Below, piece after piece: positions 27,019-35,569 of a DNA stretch of 64,000 nt. Numbering within the stretch: position 1 is the stretch's first letter; the number at the start of each line of letters is the position of its first letter. A program made the position numbers and the translations under genes. The DNA is from Bacilli bacterium (lineage in GTDB: Bacteria > Bacillota_I > Bacilli_A > RFN20 > CAG-826). Below the pieces are notes generated by a model, which was given only the letters and a program-made list of their open reading frames with translations, ran no database searches and had not been told where the DNA came from. The stretch is from positions 1-64,000 of the forward strand of contig JAFVUY010000068.1 in NCBI GenBank assembly GCA_017502465.1. Direction: 5' to 3'.

Positions 27019-28938
27019 TTATTTGATTTGAATTCTTTCTTCTGTTTCAAAGTCGAATAAGAATAACTTATTCTTTTTGACTCTTAAGGCCAAATTAACA
27101 TCATTTGTCATATCTTCTTGAGAAATGATGGCTTTGAATGTTGGCTTTGTGCAGTGTTCGTTTTTTGCAACGATAGAAATATCTCTACCTAATACTTGAA
27201 TCATATCGCTTGTCGCATGTAAGACACATGTATCAGTCTTTTTAGCAGGAGCAAAACCTTCTGGTCTAATAGCGATCCAAACTGGTTTTTCTTCTTTTGA
27301 GATTTCTTCTTCTGCTTCATAAACTAAATCATCGCCAATAAAGGCTTTTTTGCCTTCAACTCTACCTTTAAAGACATTGATTGGTGGAGTTCCTAAGAAT
27401 TGAGCAACGAATAAGTTTGCTGGGTTGTTATAAACGTTTTGAGGTGCATCGATTTGTTGCATTTCACCTAATTTCATAACAACGATTTTATCTGAGATAG
27501 ACATTGCTTCTTCTTGGTCGTGAGTAACGAAGACTGTGGTAATACCTGTTTCTTTTTGGATTCTTCTAATTTCTTCACGTGTTTGAAGTCTTAAACGAGC
27601 GTCTAAGTTTGATAATGGTTCGTCAAGAAGGAGAACTTTTGGTTTTTTAACAAGGGCACTAGCAATCGCGACACGTTGTTGTTGACCACCTGACATTTGG
27701 GCTAGTTTACGATGTAAATATTCTTCAACTTGAACAAGTCTAGCGGTATCGTAAACGATATCTTTTCTTTCTTCTTTTGTTAAATATCTATGAGCAATAG
27801 CTTGAACTTGGTCAATTTGAACATCGGTTAATTGTAAAATTTCAACTAAGCCGTTGATGACTGATTCAGCTTCTTCTTTAGAAACTTTTAACAACTTGAA
27901 GTAAACTTTTGTGTTAACTTTATCGAAATATATCTTTAAGTCTGACATCTTGACTTTGCAAGATTTCAAATAAGACTTAACTGTGCTTGTTAAATGTTTA
28001 TTTTGAATATCTGTAACAACAACGTTAGAAGATAAGACATTTAAGCATTTATCCAAAGCTTCTTTAACATCGTTTAAAAGTGTGTGTTTAAGAGCGAAAA
28101 TTCTTGCTGTTACTTCGTAACCATGTTGAGTTAAGCTAATAACCGCTTCACCTGGTTTTGCGAATCCTTTAACTGTATTTTTGATTAAGTTAATAGTCGC
28201 GTCTAATGTAGACATATCGAAGTTTTTACCTAAGCGACCTCTATAGGTAACTTCAATTGTTTGACTTTCGTGAACAAGGTTAACTGTCGCTCTGACTGAG
28301 TTATCATAAAGCGGATCACTTGTTAAAGTTTCACCGACTAATTGAACTTCAAATGGAACGATCTTATTAACGTTTTCAGTAAACATATCTTTAACGTTTT
28401 GAGCAACATCAATAAGAGATAAGTCAATTGTAAGAACTTTGTTTTCACCAACTGTGTGAGATAAACTGAATTGTTTTTTAACAAGACCGATTTTCTTTAA
28501 TAATGAAGTTAAACTCTTAACGATTCCATCAACAACATCGTTATCTAATAAAGAGTAAGTTAAAACAAAATCAAATTTATAGAAAGTGACTAATGGGACT
28601 TCAACTTTTAAATTTGTAAGTGGGAATTCAATGTTCTTATAAACGGTCATGTGTGGGTAAAGAGCGTAGTTTTGGAAAACTAAACCAATACCTCTTTTTT
28701 CAGGGGCTAAGTTGGTAACTTCTTGATCACCGAACCAAACTTCACCAGAAGTTGGGGTTTGAAGACCTGAAATCATGTAAAGTGTGGTAGATTTACCACA
28801 ACCGGATGGTCCTAATAAGCCAACCAATTGTCCATCTGGGACAACGAATTCCATATCCTTGACCGCGATTGTGTCACGGATGTTTCTTTTAGGATCTCCT
28901 GGGAAAATTTTTGTTAAATCTTTAATTCTAATTTCCAT
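27019..28938 (-). CDS. ABC transporter ATP-binding protein (MsmX/UgpC type) with a ~270-aa insertion
   Basis: This is the ATPase of the operon's transporter. Residues 1-110 are a normal first half (Walker A GPSGCGKS at 43-50, Q-loop Q89 in VFQNYALYPHMTVYKNI). Residues 385-639 are the second half (signature MSGGQQQRVAIASAL at 415-429, Walker B LLLDEP, H-loop H473, then the C-terminal TOBE-type regulatory domain). Between them, about 112-383 (nucleotides ~27790-28605), is an extra alpha/beta region absent from ordinary MsmX of ~370 aa. All catalytic motifs are kept, so the ATPase should work. Enlarged UgpC-like ATPases in comparable operons are known in Mycoplasma. It is not an intein: the end lacks the His-Asn junction. 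Confidence 0.93.
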   Translation of the reverse strand: MEIRIKDLTKIFPGDPKRNIRDTIAVKDMEFVVPDGQLVGLLGPSGCGKSTTLYMISGLQTPTSGEVWFGDQEVTNLAPEKRGIGLVFQNYALYPHMTVYKNIEFPLTNLKVEVPLVTFYKFDFVLTYSLLDNDVVDGIVKSLTSLLKKIGLVKKQFSLSHTVGENKVLTIDLSLIDVAQNVKDMFTENVNKIVPFEVQLVGETLTSDPLYDNSVRATVNLVHESQTIEVTYRGRLGKNFDMSTLDATINLIKNTVKGFAKPGEAVISLTQHGYEVTARIFALKHTLLNDVKEALDKCLNVLSSNVVVTDIQNKHLTSTVKSYLKSCKVKMSDLKIYFDKVNTKVYFKLLKVSKEEAESVINGLVEILQLTDVQIDQVQAIAHRYLTKEERKDIVYDTARLVQVEEYLHRKLAQMSGGQQQRVAIASALVKKPKVLLLDEPLSNLDARLRLQTREEIRRIQKETGITTVFVTHDQEEAMSISDKIVVMKLGEMQQIDAPQNVYNNPANLFVAQFLGTPPINVFKGRVEGKKAFIGDDLVYEAEEEISKEEKPVWIAIRPEGFAPAKKTDTCVLHATSDMIQVLGRDISIVAKNEHCTKPTFKAIISQEDMTNDVNLALRVKKNKLFLFDFETEERIQIK

Positions 28939-28963
28939 AAATGTGTACTCCTTTTACAAGAAA

Positions 28964-30985
28964 TTAATGAGTTCCATCATCATCTACATCTTTATCAAGT
29001 TGTAGTTTAATGGTTGTACGTCTTTGTTTTTCAGCTTTAATAGTGATAATTAAGCTTCTAATGAAATAACCAATCGCTAATATAGCAGCAATGCCAAATC
29101 CAATAATGAATGGATCAATTGGATTAAAGACAACGACTGAATTAGCAAAAGCTGTAAGTCTTAAGATAACAAAGAGAACAGCGTATAAAACAATGCCTAA
29201 ACCCGCTAAGCCTAAACCAGCTTTTTGGATATATTTTTTCGTTTTAATACGTCTAAATTCGTCGTTTTTAAATTTGTTTTTCAAATAGAAATATAAACCT
29301 ATAGCAATTCCGCAATAAACAACAATATAGGAAATTGCGAAAATGATAAGAGTTAAATCAATATCAAATAAATTAATACCTGAAGAGTTTGGAGGCAAGA
29401 TAAGGACGGTACCAAATCTTGTTGTGACATTACTTCTTGCGATAATCGCGTTATTTTCCGGTAGGAAAAGGTCAACTGTAATGAAGAAATTCACCATTTC
29501 AAACGAGACAAGATTTTTTACATCAAATTGTTCTCCAAGGGCAGATGTTTTAACTAAGAAAACAACATTGTTGCCTGTTTGTTTTTCTAATTTATGATAG
29601 GAAACTGGAGTTGAGATAGGAACGATGTCACTAACAAGTCCAGAATCTGTTTGATAAGTTACTTTAAAACTACATGAATTAAGAGCGGTAAGACGGTAAC
29701 GAATTTGCGTAACGCCTTTTTCGATATTCGCTAAATTGTTTTTGTAATATGTTGGGTTTAAAGAAGAATAAATTGTTGGTGAAACTAAATCTATATTCAT
29801 TGCAACGCCAATATATCCAGCAAAACTGGAGACTTCTTTAAATTCATATGAGATAAATTGATTGATGTTGTATTGTTTTTTGAACATCAAAACTGGATTA
29901 ACATAAAAACCAGTGGAATTTGTTACGTCAGGAACATAATTGTTATTGCTATCTTTAACAGCTGGATAGATGTTATAAATAACAAGAGATTCTGTATTAA
30001 CAGTTTGTCCTTCTTCTAAATTAATATTCACGCTGATAGAATTTGTTCTACCAATAATTTGTTCTCCAACAGAGTCATAATTTGCGTTTGTAGAAGTTTT
30101 TGTGAATTCTTGATAATATTTAACGCCTGGTTGTTCCACTAATTCATATTCCATAATAAGTGGTTTTGCACCTTCGCCGTTTGTTGGATAGTAACCAATT
30201 ATATAGTTTTTGCTTGGATCACCGAATGAAACTGGGTTTCCTGATTGGGTTGCTGTCGAATCTCTTTTACTAATCAAATCATCATAATCATAATTTGTGT
30301 TTAAGATTGCCCCTTGTGGTAGCCAATCATCATCCCATCCATCTGGGACTAAATCTGGGCTTTGAATATTAAAAACAACTCCACTTGGTGCGCCTTCAAA
30401 AGTAAGTGAGCTTACTGTTTTGACGGTATTTGGAATTGTTATGGAAGAAATATTGTCCCAATTTGAGATTGCTGAAGCGACATCAAGCGCTTCAATATTG
30501 CAATTAAATAATCCGTTTCTTGTGAAAACTTTAGGAATAATGATGTTGCCATCAGTTGTACCTTTTTCGATTCTAGTAATATAACCTGTGAATTCAGGTG
30601 CGGTTTCTTCGCCGTTTTCAATCTTTTGAACGAGTGCTTCTCTATCGTCAACGTCCATTTCGTTAATCGAATTAATGTACGTATAGAATTCTCCATCATT
30701 ACTTGCGACTGTAAAACTCTTTGTTCTGGATTGATAACCGGTACCACCTGTTTTAAAAGAAACTTGGAAGGTATGGCTTGTAGGAGTTACAGTAGATGAT
30801 AAAACCGAAACAGATAGTTCTTCATCTGCACTTACTTCAAGTTGTGTGGAAAAATCATCATTGGATTGGGCTCTTTTAATTTCGCTTTGTGCGTTTACAC
30901 ATGGTGTGTGCGAATTAAAAAGAAAACCCATACCAATTAATGGTATGACTGACAAAAAGCTTCTTAGAATTGTTTTAGTTCTCAT
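28964..30985 (-). CDS. Surface protein with signal peptide and C-terminal membrane helices, first gene of the ABC operon
   Basis: The 673-aa product has a signal peptide (about residues 1-33), a ~500-residue beta-rich extracellular part with a short BspA-like leucine-rich stretch (WDNISSITIPNTVKTVSSLTFEG near 165-190), then three hydrophobic helices in the last 140 residues and a basic tail. I start it at 30985: the earlier ATG at 31003 overlaps the GGAGGT ribosome-binding site. It is 25 bases ahead of the ATPase gene and shares its promoter, so it may be an accessory part of the nuclease/transporter system, for example a surface scaffold. No known family fits the whole protein. Confidence 0.7.
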   Translation of the reverse strand: MRTKTILRSFLSVIPLIGMGFLFNSHTPCVNAQSEIKRAQSNDDFSTQLEVSADEELSVSVLSSTVTPTSHTFQVSFKTGGTGYQSRTKSFTVASNDGEFYTYINSINEMDVDDREALVQKIENGEETAPEFTGYITRIEKGTTDGNIIIPKVFTRNGLFNCNIEALDVASAISNWDNISSITIPNTVKTVSSLTFEGAPSGVVFNIQSPDLVPDGWDDDWLPQGAILNTNYDYDDLISKRDSTATQSGNPVSFGDPSKNYIIGYYPTNGEGAKPLIMEYELVEQPGVKYYQEFTKTSTNANYDSVGEQIIGRTNSISVNINLEEGQTVNTESLVIYNIYPAVKDSNNNYVPDVTNSTGFYVNPVLMFKKQYNINQFISYEFKEVSSFAGYIGVAMNIDLVSPTIYSSLNPTYYKNNLANIEKGVTQIRYRLTALNSCSFKVTYQTDSGLVSDIVPISTPVSYHKLEKQTGNNVVFLVKTSALGEQFDVKNLVSFEMVNFFITVDLFLPENNAIIARSNVTTRFGTVLILPPNSSGINLFDIDLTLIIFAISYIVVYCGIAIGLYFYLKNKFKNDEFRRIKTKKYIQKAGLGLAGLGIVLYAVLFVILRLTAFANSVVVFNPIDPFIIGFGIAAILAIGYFIRSLIITIKAEKQRRTTIKLQLDKDVDDDGTH

Positions 30986-31024
30986 AACTCTAAGGACCTC
31001 CATGTATGTTTCATAGTTGACTAT

Positions 31025-31053
31025 ATTATATAAATTTTTAGTGTGATTGAAAA
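31025..31053 (-). promoter_or_regulatory. Promoter of the nuclease/ABC transporter operon
   Basis: Read leftward, TTTTCA (31053-31048), 17-base spacer, TATAAT (31030-31025), then a short leader with GGAGGT before the first gene. Confidence 0.7.
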
Positions 31054-31081
31054 GTATTTATTATAAATAAAGTTAGACTTT

Positions 31082-32068
31082 TTATCGTTTGATTACACTT
31101 GTAAAATCTACGGGTTTTCTATGTGGTGTAATTTGATCTAATTGAATTTCTTCCATAGAGTTATAAATTTTAGTCTTACTTGTATCAATTTCTTGTAAAC
31201 CTAACATATAATCTGGGAAACCTTGTTTTTTCTTAGAAAAAACCATTATTGAAAATGACACAATATAAGGCAATCCAAAACTTAATAAAGATAAGATTAA
31301 TTCTCCAAAATAAAATATAGCGAATCTCGCGAAAAAACGAGGGTAAGTGCAGTTTAAAAGCCGAGAATCTACTAAACCGATTTTATATAAAGCTTTTCCA
31401 AGTGTTTTTTTGCCTTTTCTAAAAATTAAAGGTGGTATTAAATATGTCAAAATACCTGCGATAAGATAACTAGGAGCGATTTCTACAAAGATCAACATGT
31501 TAGACATGTATTTGGTCAAATCGTAATAAGAAGGGATATATTTAATGAGATATGCCTGACAATATTTATCGACATATTTTGCGTATACATTTTGATAATA
31601 TTTAGATTCTAGAAAATCTCCAGTCTCTTTAATTTCTCCATTTTCCAAAACGAAATAATATTTATTTCCTTCTTTAATTTCTAATCTAAATTCATCATAA
31701 TCAGTCATAATCATTTGATAAATTTCGTTAGAACATACTTCTTTTACATAATTATGAAAACTGTTAATTGCGTTAATAGCTTTACTCTTTTTTTGTCCCA
31801 TACTTAAGGCTTCATCGTTGTTATAGACAGTAATAACATCACGAAGCGCTCCAGTTGGGTCGTTAATAAAAATACCAGAATCTCTTTTAATTTGAACTAA
31901 TTGAGCCTCATTTGTTTTATATGTCGAAGAATTAACCACTAAAGATCTAAAACCTATAAAACAGCCAACAAAAAGCAAAGCAAAAATTAATATATCGACT
32001 AAATTAGCAAAAAGACGTCTATGAAATTTAGCCCTAGTGTATTTAATTTCAATTACTTCTTCCGCCAT
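31082..32068 (-). CDS. RDD-family membrane protein
   Basis: This 328-aa membrane protein has the RDD pattern in its first helix (FHRRLFANLVDILIFALLF, Arg and Asp in the expected places) and the family's second signature GKKTLGKALYKIGLVDSR near residue 220. An extracellular loop of ~120 residues separates the first and second helix. RDD proteins are poorly understood; some act in ion exchange or envelope functions. It overlaps the upstream gene by one base (TAATG), so the two are translationally coupled and may form a complex. There is no clear terminator directly after it. Confidence 0.8.
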   Translation of the reverse strand: MAEEVIEIKYTRAKFHRRLFANLVDILIFALLFVGCFIGFRSLVVNSSTYKTNEAQLVQIKRDSGIFINDPTGALRDVITVYNNDEALSMGQKKSKAINAINSFHNYVKEVCSNEIYQMIMTDYDEFRLEIKEGNKYYFVLENGEIKETGDFLESKYYQNVYAKYVDKYCQAYLIKYIPSYYDLTKYMSNMLIFVEIAPSYLIAGILTYLIPPLIFRKGKKTLGKALYKIGLVDSRLLNCTYPRFFARFAIFYFGELILSLLSFGLPYIVSFSIMVFSKKKQGFPDYMLGLQEIDTSKTKIYNSMEEIQLDQITPHRKPVDFTSVIKR

Positions 32069-33213
32069 TATTCCATATATCCTTTCGCTTTATATATTTC
32101 TAATAAATCTGCTTCGCTAATCAAAACTGTTTTAGATAATTTATCACTAATTGTTCTTGAAAATGAATCAAATAATAAAACTATCAAAGAGAAAATATTA
32201 AATAAAAGTGAAACCAATGAAAAACTCACAAGCGCGGAAAATTGGAACAAATAAGCAAAGCTAACAAGTGTCATTGGTAAAAACATAATAAATGGGAAAT
32301 TGAAGGTGAAAGCATAAATAAACAAGATGAATAAACTAACCTTCTTTGGTTTATTAAAATCATAAATGTTTATCCTATCAATTCTAAAAATAGACATAGT
32401 AGGTGTTCTTTTTGATTTAACTACTAAAGGATAAATAACATAAACTAATAAACTACTTAATAAATAAGAAATAAATGCACAGATAGTTAAAAGTGTTAAG
32501 TGATAAGATCTAATATCTTCCGCCATTTTAGTATATTCATTATATGAATATTGTCGTTTATGAGACCATAAATCAACATTTTCATTAGAAATTTCAGTCA
32601 ATATTTCTCCAAATAAAGCAAAGAAAACTTTGCTAGCGAGATCATCATAAAGATTGAGCCCAACCTCGCTCATCTCGCCCATCGGGTTGAAATATTCAAT
32701 TAGCTGAATCCTGTATTCGTCCTTTAATTTAAAGGTTTCTTGTTCTAATATAAAATAACCTACCTTATCATTATATTTAGAAAATAAATCATAATATTTA
32801 TCATCGTTATTTCTAATAGAAGAATAATAATGTTTAATTACTTCATTAGATTCATTTTGTCCAAACCTATCGTTAGAAATTTTAAATTCAACAGGTGAAG
32901 TTAATACGTAATAAGATAGGAAACAATCATATGTAAACTTCATATAAATATTTTGATCATATTTATATACTTCATCACTATAAAAGATTAATTCGTTATC
33001 ATATAAGATATCAATGCGTTCTTTTTCATATTTTTCAAACAATTGAGACTTGGTCTCGTAATTTGTCATAACTTTACCTAATGGAGTAATAGCAACTCCA
33101 AAAAAGACAAAGGCAACGATAAAATTAATAAAGAAATCTCCTAAATATAATAGAATTCTTTTTCCTTTACTAATTGGTTGGATATCAAGATATTTTTTGT
33201 TTTCTAACTCCAT
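32068..33213 (-). CDS. RDD-like membrane protein, partner of the downstream gene
   Basis: The 381-aa product has the same plan as the next gene: first helix LLYLGDFFINFIVAFVFFG with Asp/Arg features of RDD proteins, a ~160-residue external loop, two helices, a basic segment (KSKRTPTMSIFRIDRINI) and two final helices. It is probably a diverged paralogue. Its stop overlaps the next ATG by one base. The ATG has no ribosome-binding site but sits 8 bases after an extended -10 (TGT-TATAAT), so the mRNA is predicted to be leaderless. Confidence 0.75.
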   Translation of the reverse strand: MELENKKYLDIQPISKGKRILLYLGDFFINFIVAFVFFGVAITPLGKVMTNYETKSQLFEKYEKERIDILYDNELIFYSDEVYKYDQNIYMKFTYDCFLSYYVLTSPVEFKISNDRFGQNESNEVIKHYYSSIRNNDDKYYDLFSKYNDKVGYFILEQETFKLKDEYRIQLIEYFNPMGEMSEVGLNLYDDLASKVFFALFGEILTEISNENVDLWSHKRQYSYNEYTKMAEDIRSYHLTLLTICAFISYLLSSLLVYVIYPLVVKSKRTPTMSIFRIDRINIYDFNKPKKVSLFILFIYAFTFNFPFIMFLPMTLVSFAYLFQFSALVSFSLVSLLFNIFSLIVLLFDSFSRTISDKLSKTVLISEADLLEIYKAKGYME

Positions 33214-33221
33214 ACTTAAAA

Positions 33222-33230
33222 ATTATAACA
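33222..33230 (-). promoter_or_regulatory. Extended -10 promoter of the RDD gene pair, leaderless
   Basis: TGT-TATAAT reads leftward with the -10 at 33227-33222. The ATG at 33213 begins 9 bases on, so transcription should start 1-2 bases before it. No Shine-Dalgarno is seen. Confidence 0.6.
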
Positions 33231-33255
33231 CTTAAATATTTTTATATAAAGAATA

Positions 33256-33284
33256 AGAAAAGCCCATCATAATGATGGGCTAAT
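33256..33284 (-). terminator. Terminator of the 286-aa lipoprotein gene
   Basis: GCCCATCAT-T-ATGATGGGC, followed leftward by TTTTCTTATTC. Confidence 0.88.
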
Positions 33285-33306
33285 GATTAATCAAATAAGT
33301 TAATAA

Positions 33307-34167
33307 TTAAGCAGTTGCTTGTTCGAATTTTGAAAGATCAGGGTAAACAGCTTTAACAGAGTAATTAACAGTTGTATCATCGTTAACGATAGATGTTGAT
33401 GTTCCTTCTGCGTTTGTTGCTGTAGTTGTCATTTCAGAAACGTATTTTGTGAATAAGTTATTATTCCAAGAATAAGATTCTTTAATTTCTCCAGTAAGTG
33501 TAACGACACCGCCGTATTCGCCTAAATCCATTTCTTCATTCATTGTTGCATCAACAGCTAATGTAAGATTGCCTTCACCTGTGGATTTTGCTGTAATTTC
33601 ATATGTTGTGAAGCCCATATATTCGATAACTTCTTCATCATATAAGTTAGAAATGCCTTCTAAGACTGTTGAATTGAAGAAGAAACTTAAATCAAATTCT
33701 GAAACGACGGATTCTTCACCCATAACGCCTGCAACGTTAGCATCTAATGCTTCTGCTGGGACTTCTACACCTTCTGGTACATCCATTTGAAGATATTCGC
33801 CCTCGCCATCAACTGAGAATGCAAGTGTTAATTTTGCATCTTTGACGTAGCACCAAACTGATAAGTCTTGGTCAATTGTTTCTTCGCCACCAGCATAGTG
33901 GTAAACTTGTCTGAAAGAAACATAGTTTTCAGCGACTGTTGTTGTATTTGTGAATTCTTGTTCTTCAACTGTGCCATCGACAAGTGTATCTTGATAAAAG
34001 GCATGTTCAACAACTTGATATGTGCTTGGTGTTTCTGTGATTTCACCTTGAGCTGCTAAAATTGCATTAGCTCTTTCTGTTGCTTGTGCTTGATCTAATG
34101 ATTTTGCACCACCACATGCTGCAAGAGCTAAGACAGGTAATAATGTTAAGAGTTTTTTTGCTTTCAT
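33307..34167 (-). CDS. Lipoprotein of unknown function
   Basis: The 286-aa product has a clear lipoprotein signal (LALAAC, Cys18). The mature part starts with a helical segment (DQAQATERANAILAAQGE) and then looks like one beta-rich domain of ~240 residues with alternating hydrophobic strands. No enzyme motif is present. It is monocistronic, with an AGGGAGGA site and a strong terminator. The function is unknown; similarity to LolA/LppX-like beta domains can be imagined but not shown. Confidence 0.75.
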   Translation of the reverse strand: MKAKKLLTLLPVLALAACGGAKSLDQAQATERANAILAAQGEITETPSTYQVVEHAFYQDTLVDGTVEEQEFTNTTTVAENYVSFRQVYHYAGGEETIDQDLSVWCYVKDAKLTLAFSVDGEGEYLQMDVPEGVEVPAEALDANVAGVMGEESVVSEFDLSFFFNSTVLEGISNLYDEEVIEYMGFTTYEITAKSTGEGNLTLAVDATMNEEMDLGEYGGVVTLTGEIKESYSWNNNLFTKYVSEMTTTATNAEGTSTSIVNDDTTVNYSVKAVYPDLSKFEQATA

Positions 34168-34256
34168 TTTTATATCCTCCCTCTTAATTATGTTTATAAT
34201 TATAAAAAATCATTACTTGTATGTAAATAAAAAAGTAAAAAAATGCAAAAAATATA

Positions 34257-34284
34257 GAAAAAGCCCATCGTTTGATGGGCTATA
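34257..34284 (-). terminator. Terminator of tuf
   Basis: AGCCCATC-AAAC-GATGGGCT followed leftward by TTTTTCTAT, about 17 bases past the tuf stop. Confidence 0.88.
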
Positions 34285-34300
34285 ATAATTATTTAATTAA

Positions 34301-35485
34301 TTATTTAATGATGTCTGCGACTGTACCAGCACCGACTGTACGGCCACCTTCACGGATGGAGAATTTTGTACCTTTTTCGATAGCGATTGGGTGAATTAAT
34401 TCAACTGTGAGGTTGACGTTATCGCCTGGCATAACCATGTCTGTTCCTGCTGGAAGAGTGATAACACCAGTGACGTCTGTTGTACGGAAGTAGAATTGTG
34501 GACGGTAGTTGCTTAAGAAAGCTGTGTGACGGCCACCTTCTTCTTTTGTTAAGACGTAAACTTGAGCTGTGAATTTGGTGTGTGGAGTAACACTACCTGG
34601 TTTTGCTAAGACTTGACCACGTTGGACTTGATCACGGTTGATACCTCTTAAGAGGACACCAACGTTATCACCAGCTGTAGCGTAATCTAATTGTTTACGG
34701 AAGGATTCAAGACCTGTGATAACTGTTTTAACAGTTGGTTTGATACCAACGATTTCAGCTTCATCACCTAATTTTGCTGTACCTCTTTCAACACGGCCTG
34801 TAACGACTGTACCACGACCAGAGATTGTCATAACGTCTTCGATAGCTAATAAGAATGGTTTTTGATCATCTCTTTCTGGAGCTGGAATGTAAGAATCGAC
34901 TGCATCCATTAATTCGAGGATTGATTTTTGTGCTTCTGGATCACCATCTAAGGCTTTACGTGCAGAACCACGGATAACTGGGACATCATCACCTGGGAAA
35001 CCATAAGAGTTGAGAAGGTCTCTGACGTCCATTTCAACTAAGTCTAATAATTCTGGATCATCGACTAAGTCTGTTTTGTTAATAAAGATAACAATGTATG
35101 GAACACCAACTTGACGTGCAAGTAAGATGTGTTCACGTGTTTGTGGCATGACACCGTCTGTGCCTGCGACAACTAAGATAGCACCATCCATTTGAGCAGC
35201 ACCAGTAATCATGTTTTTGACATAGTCAGCGTGTCCTGGGCAGTCAACGTGTGCGTAGTGGCGAGTAGCTGTTTGGTACTCAATGTGTGCGGTATTAATT
35301 GTAATACCACGTGCTTTTTCTTCTGGAGCAGAGTCGATTTGATCGTATGCTTGAGCGACTGCGCCGCCAGCTTGTGCTAAGACAGATGTGATAGCAGCAG
35401 TTAATGTGGTTTTACCATGGTCAACGTGACCAATTGTACCGATGTTAACGTGTTGTTTACTTCTGTCAAATTTTTCTTTTGCCAT
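34301..35485 (-). CDS. tuf: Elongation factor Tu
   Basis: EF-Tu brings aminoacyl-tRNA to the ribosome as a GTP complex. The 394-aa protein is complete: G1 GHVDHGKT (residues 19-26), switch I region RGITINT, G3 DCPGH, G4 NKTD and the conserved [11 protein letters not shown]-terminus. It is the last gene of the str operon and also has its own promoter in the 84-base gap after fusA, as expected for a very abundant protein. Confidence 0.98.
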   Translation of the reverse strand: MAKEKFDRSKQHVNIGTIGHVDHGKTTLTAAITSVLAQAGGAVAQAYDQIDSAPEEKARGITINTAHIEYQTATRHYAHVDCPGHADYVKNMITGAAQMDGAILVVAGTDGVMPQTREHILLARQVGVPYIVIFINKTDLVDDPELLDLVEMDVRDLLNSYGFPGDDVPVIRGSARKALDGDPEAQKSILELMDAVDSYIPAPERDDQKPFLLAIEDVMTISGRGTVVTGRVERGTAKLGDEAEIVGIKPTVKTVITGLESFRKQLDYATAGDNVGVLLRGINRDQVQRGQVLAKPGSVTPHTKFTAQVYVLTKEEGGRHTAFLSNYRPQFYFRTTDVTGVITLPAGTDMVMPGDNVNLTVELIHPIAIEKGTKFSIREGGRTVGAGTVADIIK

Positions 35486-35521
35486 AATTTAGAATCTCCT
35501 TTCTAATCATTCATCGAATTC

Positions 35522-35550
35522 ATAATATAGCATATTTTTTTTATAATCAA
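35522..35550 (-). promoter_or_regulatory. Internal promoter of tuf
   Basis: Read leftward, TTGATT (35550-35545), 17-base spacer, TATTAT (35527-35522), then AAAGGAG and the tuf ATG. Confidence 0.6.
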
Positions 35551-35569
35551 TACCTAAGGTATTTAATTA

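Noticed and set aside
27790-28605. Intein in the ABC ATPase
   Set aside because: The insert does not start with Cys/Ser at a splice junction nor end in His-Asn, and lacks splicing blocks. It also lies away from the usual P-loop insertion point.
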